In this document: piece by piece, positions 61,267 through 64,000 of the stretch
Numbering within the stretch: the stretch's first letter is position 1
How the letters are laid out: each line of letters begins with the position of its first letter
Source: Pollutimonas sp963712655
GTDB taxonomy: Bacteria; Pseudomonadota; Gammaproteobacteria; Burkholderiales; Burkholderiaceae_B
DNA: 64,000 bases
NCBI GenBank assembly: GCA_963712655.1
Contig: CAVQIT010000009.1
Location: 124,001 to 188,000 of the forward strand
Reading direction: 5' to 3'
Notes under the pieces: generated by a model
Told to the model about the DNA's origin: nothing
The model's input: the letters and a program-made list of their open reading frames with translations, nothing else
Databases searched by the model: none
Translations under genes and position numbers: made by a program

Positions 61267-62121
61267 ATGAAAATGCCTTCTTTTGCATGCGACTGCCATG
61301 TACACGTCATTGGCGACGAGGCTTCCTACCCCATGCTGCCGCGACGGCACTATACCCCCGGGCCGGCAGGCCATGACGACTTGCTCGCCCACATGGCGCG
61401 GCTGTCGCTCGAACGCGCGGTTCTGGTCCAGCCCAGCGTCTACGGTTTCGACAACCGTTGCATGCTTGACAGCCTGAAGCACATGGGCGGCTGTGGGCGC
61501 GGTATAGCGGTCCTGCCGGAAACCGTCAGCGAAAACGAGATGGCACAACTGGCCAATAGCGGGATCACAGGCATACGCATCAACCTGGAAAGCTCTGGTG
61601 GCCGGGATGCCGGGGCTATGCGGGATGAGCTGGCCCGATGGGCTGATCGCGTGGCTGGGTACGGCTGGCATATTCAGCTGTATGCCTCGTTCAATGTAAT
61701 CGACGCCGCTCTGGATTCTTTCAAGAGTCTGCCGGTACCCATTGTGCTCGATCATTTTGCCATGATACCGGCGGCTGGCAGTCCGACTGAGCCCGGATTA
61801 CAGCGGCTGCTTCGCCATTTAGGCGGAGGCGGCAACCTTTATGTGAAGCTGTCGGCGGCCTATCGAATAGGCGCTCGCACGGAACAGGACAAGGTATCCG
61901 GGTTGGCGGCGGCGTTGATCGATGCGAATCCGGAACGGGTGGTATGGGGCAGCGACTGGCCGCACACCAGTCGCGATCCGGGAAAAGCGGCAACGCAAGT
62001 AAGCGCCTATCGGTCCATCAGCAGGCAAGACCTTGCCTATGAGTTGAGCGCATGGCTGGGCACAGAGGCTTTGGCGCATAAAGTGCTGGTCGATAATCCC
62101 GGCCGTCTATACCGGTTCTAA
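61267..62121 (+). CDS. PDC hydrolase-like amidohydrolase
   Basis: The 284-residue TIM barrel starts FACDCHVHVIGDEASYPM, the HxH motif of 2-pyrone-4,6-dicarboxylate lactonase (LigI-like, COG3618), with VLDHFAMIP near residue 160 and VWGSDWPHTSRDP near 225. It would hydrolyse a lactone. The ATG at 61267 follows GGGGAAA and agrees with the family start. Last gene of the GntR-led operon. Confidence 0.88.
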   Translation: MKMPSFACDCHVHVIGDEASYPMLPRRHYTPGPAGHDDLLAHMARLSLERAVLVQPSVYGFDNRCMLDSLKHMGGCGRGIAVLPETVSENEMAQLANSGITGIRINLESSGGRDAGAMRDELARWADRVAGYGWHIQLYASFNVIDAALDSFKSLPVPIVLDHFAMIPAAGSPTEPGLQRLLRHLGGGGNLYVKLSAAYRIGARTEQDKVSGLAAALIDANPERVVWGSDWPHTSRDPGKAATQVSAYRSISRQDLAYELSAWLGTEALAHKVLVDNPGRLYRF

Positions 62122-62229
62122 TGCGAGAGGGGCTTGCCGCCCTCTATGCGAGGCATGTTATCGGCATGTTTTCATGGTGTTTAGTGGCGGCTTCGCGGCG
62201 GTCGGCTATCATGGCTTGAGTTTCTTGCT

Positions 62230-62691
62230 TTACATTGCGGCCAGCGCTGCCGCTTGCCGCGCAATCCGAGTTACGCCGACGCTCATTGCGAGATCGGCGG
62301 ATGCCAGCCCTGCAAGCGGAAACCAGCGCGCTTCCAAAGCGTCGTCCGCGCCTTGCGGCTCTCCTGAAACCCACCGGCACAGCACTGCGATCAGGATAAA
62401 GTGCTGGCGCAGCGTGCCGTCGTCTTCCTTGTCGAAGACATCGACCGCGGTGAAGACCTGGCGCGCTTCACCGCGCACCCGTGTTTCCTCGAACAGTTCG
62501 CGCAGGGCGGCGGCCTGAATGGATTCGCCAAGCTCGATCTTGCCGCCTGGAAACCCCCAGCGGCCGGCATCCGGCCGATTGGCGCGGCGTACCAATAGCA
62601 CTTCGCCATTACGGATCACCGCCGCGATGGTCGCCGCGACCGGACGGGCGGGAACGGGAGAAGATGGAGTGTGCTGCGGCGGGGGTGGCAT
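62230..62691 (-). CDS. Nudix hydrolase
   Basis: The 153-residue protein has the Nudix box GGKIELGESIQAAALRELF followed by EETRV near residues 55-77, which binds Mg and hydrolyses nucleoside diphosphate derivatives. VAATIAAVIRNGEVLLVRRA precedes it. I use the ATG at 62691, since upstream codons lack similarity and contain many proline and arginine codons typical of non-coding frames. It is convergent with the amidohydrolase gene. Confidence 0.87.
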   Translation of the reverse strand: MPPPPQHTPSSPVPARPVAATIAAVIRNGEVLLVRRANRPDAGRWGFPGGKIELGESIQAAALRELFEETRVRGEARQVFTAVDVFDKEDDGTLRQHFILIAVLCRWVSGEPQGADDALEARWFPLAGLASADLAMSVGVTRIARQAAALAAM

Positions 62692-62943
62692 GTGGCGGCT
62701 CCTATGGAGGGATCCGTCCGGGCATTGACGCAGCCCATTGCGGAAGCTCCCTCGAGTGCAATACGGCCTGTTTATGGCCGTCCAGCCAGTATAGGGCAAT
62801 ACAAAATCTTGTCGGACGCCGCCATGGGGCGGATCGTCGCTCCCGCATCGTGTTCGGCCGGCTGGAAGCGCGGGTTCTTCGTCATTGCGGGTTAGGGTAG
62901 GCATTGATAGACTCTATACATCGCGATTATGGAGGTTGCCGCC

Positions 62944-64000
62944 ATGTTCGGATCAATCAGGGCGCTGATAGGCGCAAGTATTGCAGCATTCGGCTGTGCA
63001 AGCTACGGAGCCGGCCCGCCGCCGCCCGCGCAAGGCGATGCGGCCATGAACGAGCGCGGCAAGCAGGCGTTCGTTGAAGCCTTGAAGCCACTGCGGGCCG
63101 GCAAGCCGCTGATCGCTGTACTTGCCTTGAATCAGGGCACCGAAATGACAGATCTTCTGCTGCCGCACGCGGTGCTTCAGCGCGCCGGCGTGGCCGATGT
63201 GCGGGTCGTGGCGCCGCGTCGCGGCAAGGTGAACCTGTATCCGGCGCTGCAGGTCGATGTTTCCCAGGACCTTGCCGGCTTCGACCGGAATCATCCTTCG
63301 GGCGCCGATTATGTGATCGTCCCTGCGATGCAACCCGACAATGTCCCCGCCGTGACAGCCTGGCTGCAGGGCCAGGCGAAGCAGGGCGCGCGCATCATAA
63401 GCGTTTGTTCCGGCGCGCGGGTGGTCGGCCAGGCGGGTTTGCTCGATGGACGGCGTTTCACAGGCCACTGGTACGATCGCGGCACGCTGCTTAAGCGCCA
63501 TCTGGGCGCGACATACGTGCCGCGGCAGCGGTATGTGGCGGACCGCGGTGTCGCCACCACCACCGGCATCACCGCATCGGTTCCAGCTACGCTTGCGCTG
63601 GTGGAAGCGATCGGTGGCCGCGCCAAGGCCGAAGCCGTGGCTGCCGGCCTGGGCGTAGCTTCATGGGATCCCGAGCACGACAGCGAACGCTTCGGCCTGA
63701 CTATTGGGCGAGCCTGGAATTATGTCCTCAACAAGGCCGCATTCTGGCGTGACGAGCGCTGGAGCGTTGACGTGCGGGATGGCATGGACGACATCGCCCT
63801 GGCGCTGGCCGCGGATGCCTGGTCGCGCACGGGGCATGTCAGCGTCGTGGCTGTTTCGCCTTCCGGCCCGGTGACCTTGCGCAGCGGAATGGTGCTTATC
63901 GCGCAGCCCGCCGCCGGCGGCTTGCCGCGCCTGCCGCTTGCGCCCGGGCTTGCGCCGGTGCGACAACTGGACCGTACGCTCAGCGAGATCGCCCAGCGCT
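62944..64000 (+). CDS. DJ-1/PfpI family protein, tandem domains, truncated at window edge
   Basis: An open frame of 352 codons runs to the right edge without a stop. After a hydrophobic N-terminus (SIRALIGASIAAFGC) a DJ-1/PfpI domain follows: LNQGTEMTDLLLPHAVLQRAG near residue 65, DYVIVPAMQP near 120, and the nucleophile elbow IISVCSGARVVGQAG near 150. From about residue 275 a second, weaker copy begins (MDDIALALAADAWSRTGH). No AraC HTH is seen so far. Probably exported. The end lies outside the window. Confidence 0.8.
   Translation, partial: MFGSIRALIGASIAAFGCASYGAGPPPPAQGDAAMNERGKQAFVEALKPLRAGKPLIAVLALNQGTEMTDLLLPHAVLQRAGVADVRVVAPRRGKVNLYPALQVDVSQDLAGFDRNHPSGADYVIVPAMQPDNVPAVTAWLQGQAKQGARIISVCSGARVVGQAGLLDGRRFTGHWYDRGTLLKRHLGATYVPRQRYVADRGVATTTGITASVPATLALVEAIGGRAKAEAVAAGLGVASWDPEHDSERFGLTIGRAWNYVLNKAAFWRDERWSVDVRDGMDDIALALAADAWSRTGHVSVVAVSPSGPVTLRSGMVLIAQPAAGGLPRLPLAPGLAPVRQLDRTLSEIAQR

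Overview
The window looks like chromosomal DNA of a betaproteobacterium of the family Alcaligenaceae (Bordetella, Achromobacter or Pusillimonas type). The reasons are the seven tripartite-tricarboxylate (Bug) periplasmic receptors, the GTP-type PEP carboxykinase, and the housekeeping block gloB, methyltransferase, rnhA, dnaQ, tRNA-Val. The family placement is inference from gene content; no rRNA or other phylogenetic marker is present.

Layout. 1-1.1 kb: end of an AHSA1/SRPBCC gene and a DUF899 gene. 1.3-6.7 kb: an IclR-controlled catabolic cluster (ACMSD-type amidohydrolase; divergent polysaccharide deacetylase, BtrH-like protein, Bug receptor). 6.9-15.7 kb: redox and efflux genes, each set with its own regulator (azoR; MocR with an AhpD-like protein and SugE; TetR with a split MFS gene; a ParB-like protein; HxlR with an MFS pump behind a very large palindrome). 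16.2-19.1 kb: pckG, a structured repeat element and an IS5-family insertion sequence. 19.1-22.4 kb: YdjM-like protein, trhO and a glutathione transferase. 22.5-25.8 kb: Bug receptor, dehydrogenase and decarboxylase-like operon with a divergent GntR. 25.8-35.3 kb: mostly core genes (fabI, mltD, gloB, methyltransferase, rnhA, an RND pump, dnaQ, tRNA-Val).

From 35.3 to 62.1 kb the window is accessory. It starts with a PIN/ribbon-helix-helix toxin-antitoxin pair beside the tRNA. A large catabolic cluster follows (36.2-48.4 kb) whose enzymes (CoA-transferase, acyl-CoA dehydrogenase, enoyl-CoA hydratase, HMG-CoA-lyase-like) could form a route from a 3-methylglutarate-like diacid to acetyl-CoA and acetoacetate. 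It carries three copies of a perfect LacI-type operator and a LacI gene. Remnants of a toxin-antitoxin pair and of a LysR gene, plus a frameshifted LysR gene, separate it from a second cluster (49.8-58.3 kb). That cluster holds five genes that each overlap the next by 4 bases (TauD-like dioxygenase, AtuA-like, AtuA-C-like, D-2-hydroxyacid dehydrogenase, HpcH/HpaI aldolase), an SMP-30 lactonase and two Bug receptors. A third, GntR-led cluster (58.4-62.1 kb) has a Bug receptor, an isopropylmalate-dehydrogenase-like enzyme and a PDC-hydrolase-like enzyme. The end holds a Nudix hydrolase and a truncated double DJ-1/PfpI protein.

The most unusual signal is a pair of about 270-bp non-coding elements (7781-8049 and 18040-18310). 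Each has perfect terminal inverted repeats and two internal hairpins, and base changes between the copies are compensated on both sides of the stems. Both end in CTAG-like sites, and the IS5-family element sits exactly in such a site at the end of the second copy. No CRISPR array, rRNA or replication origin was seen.
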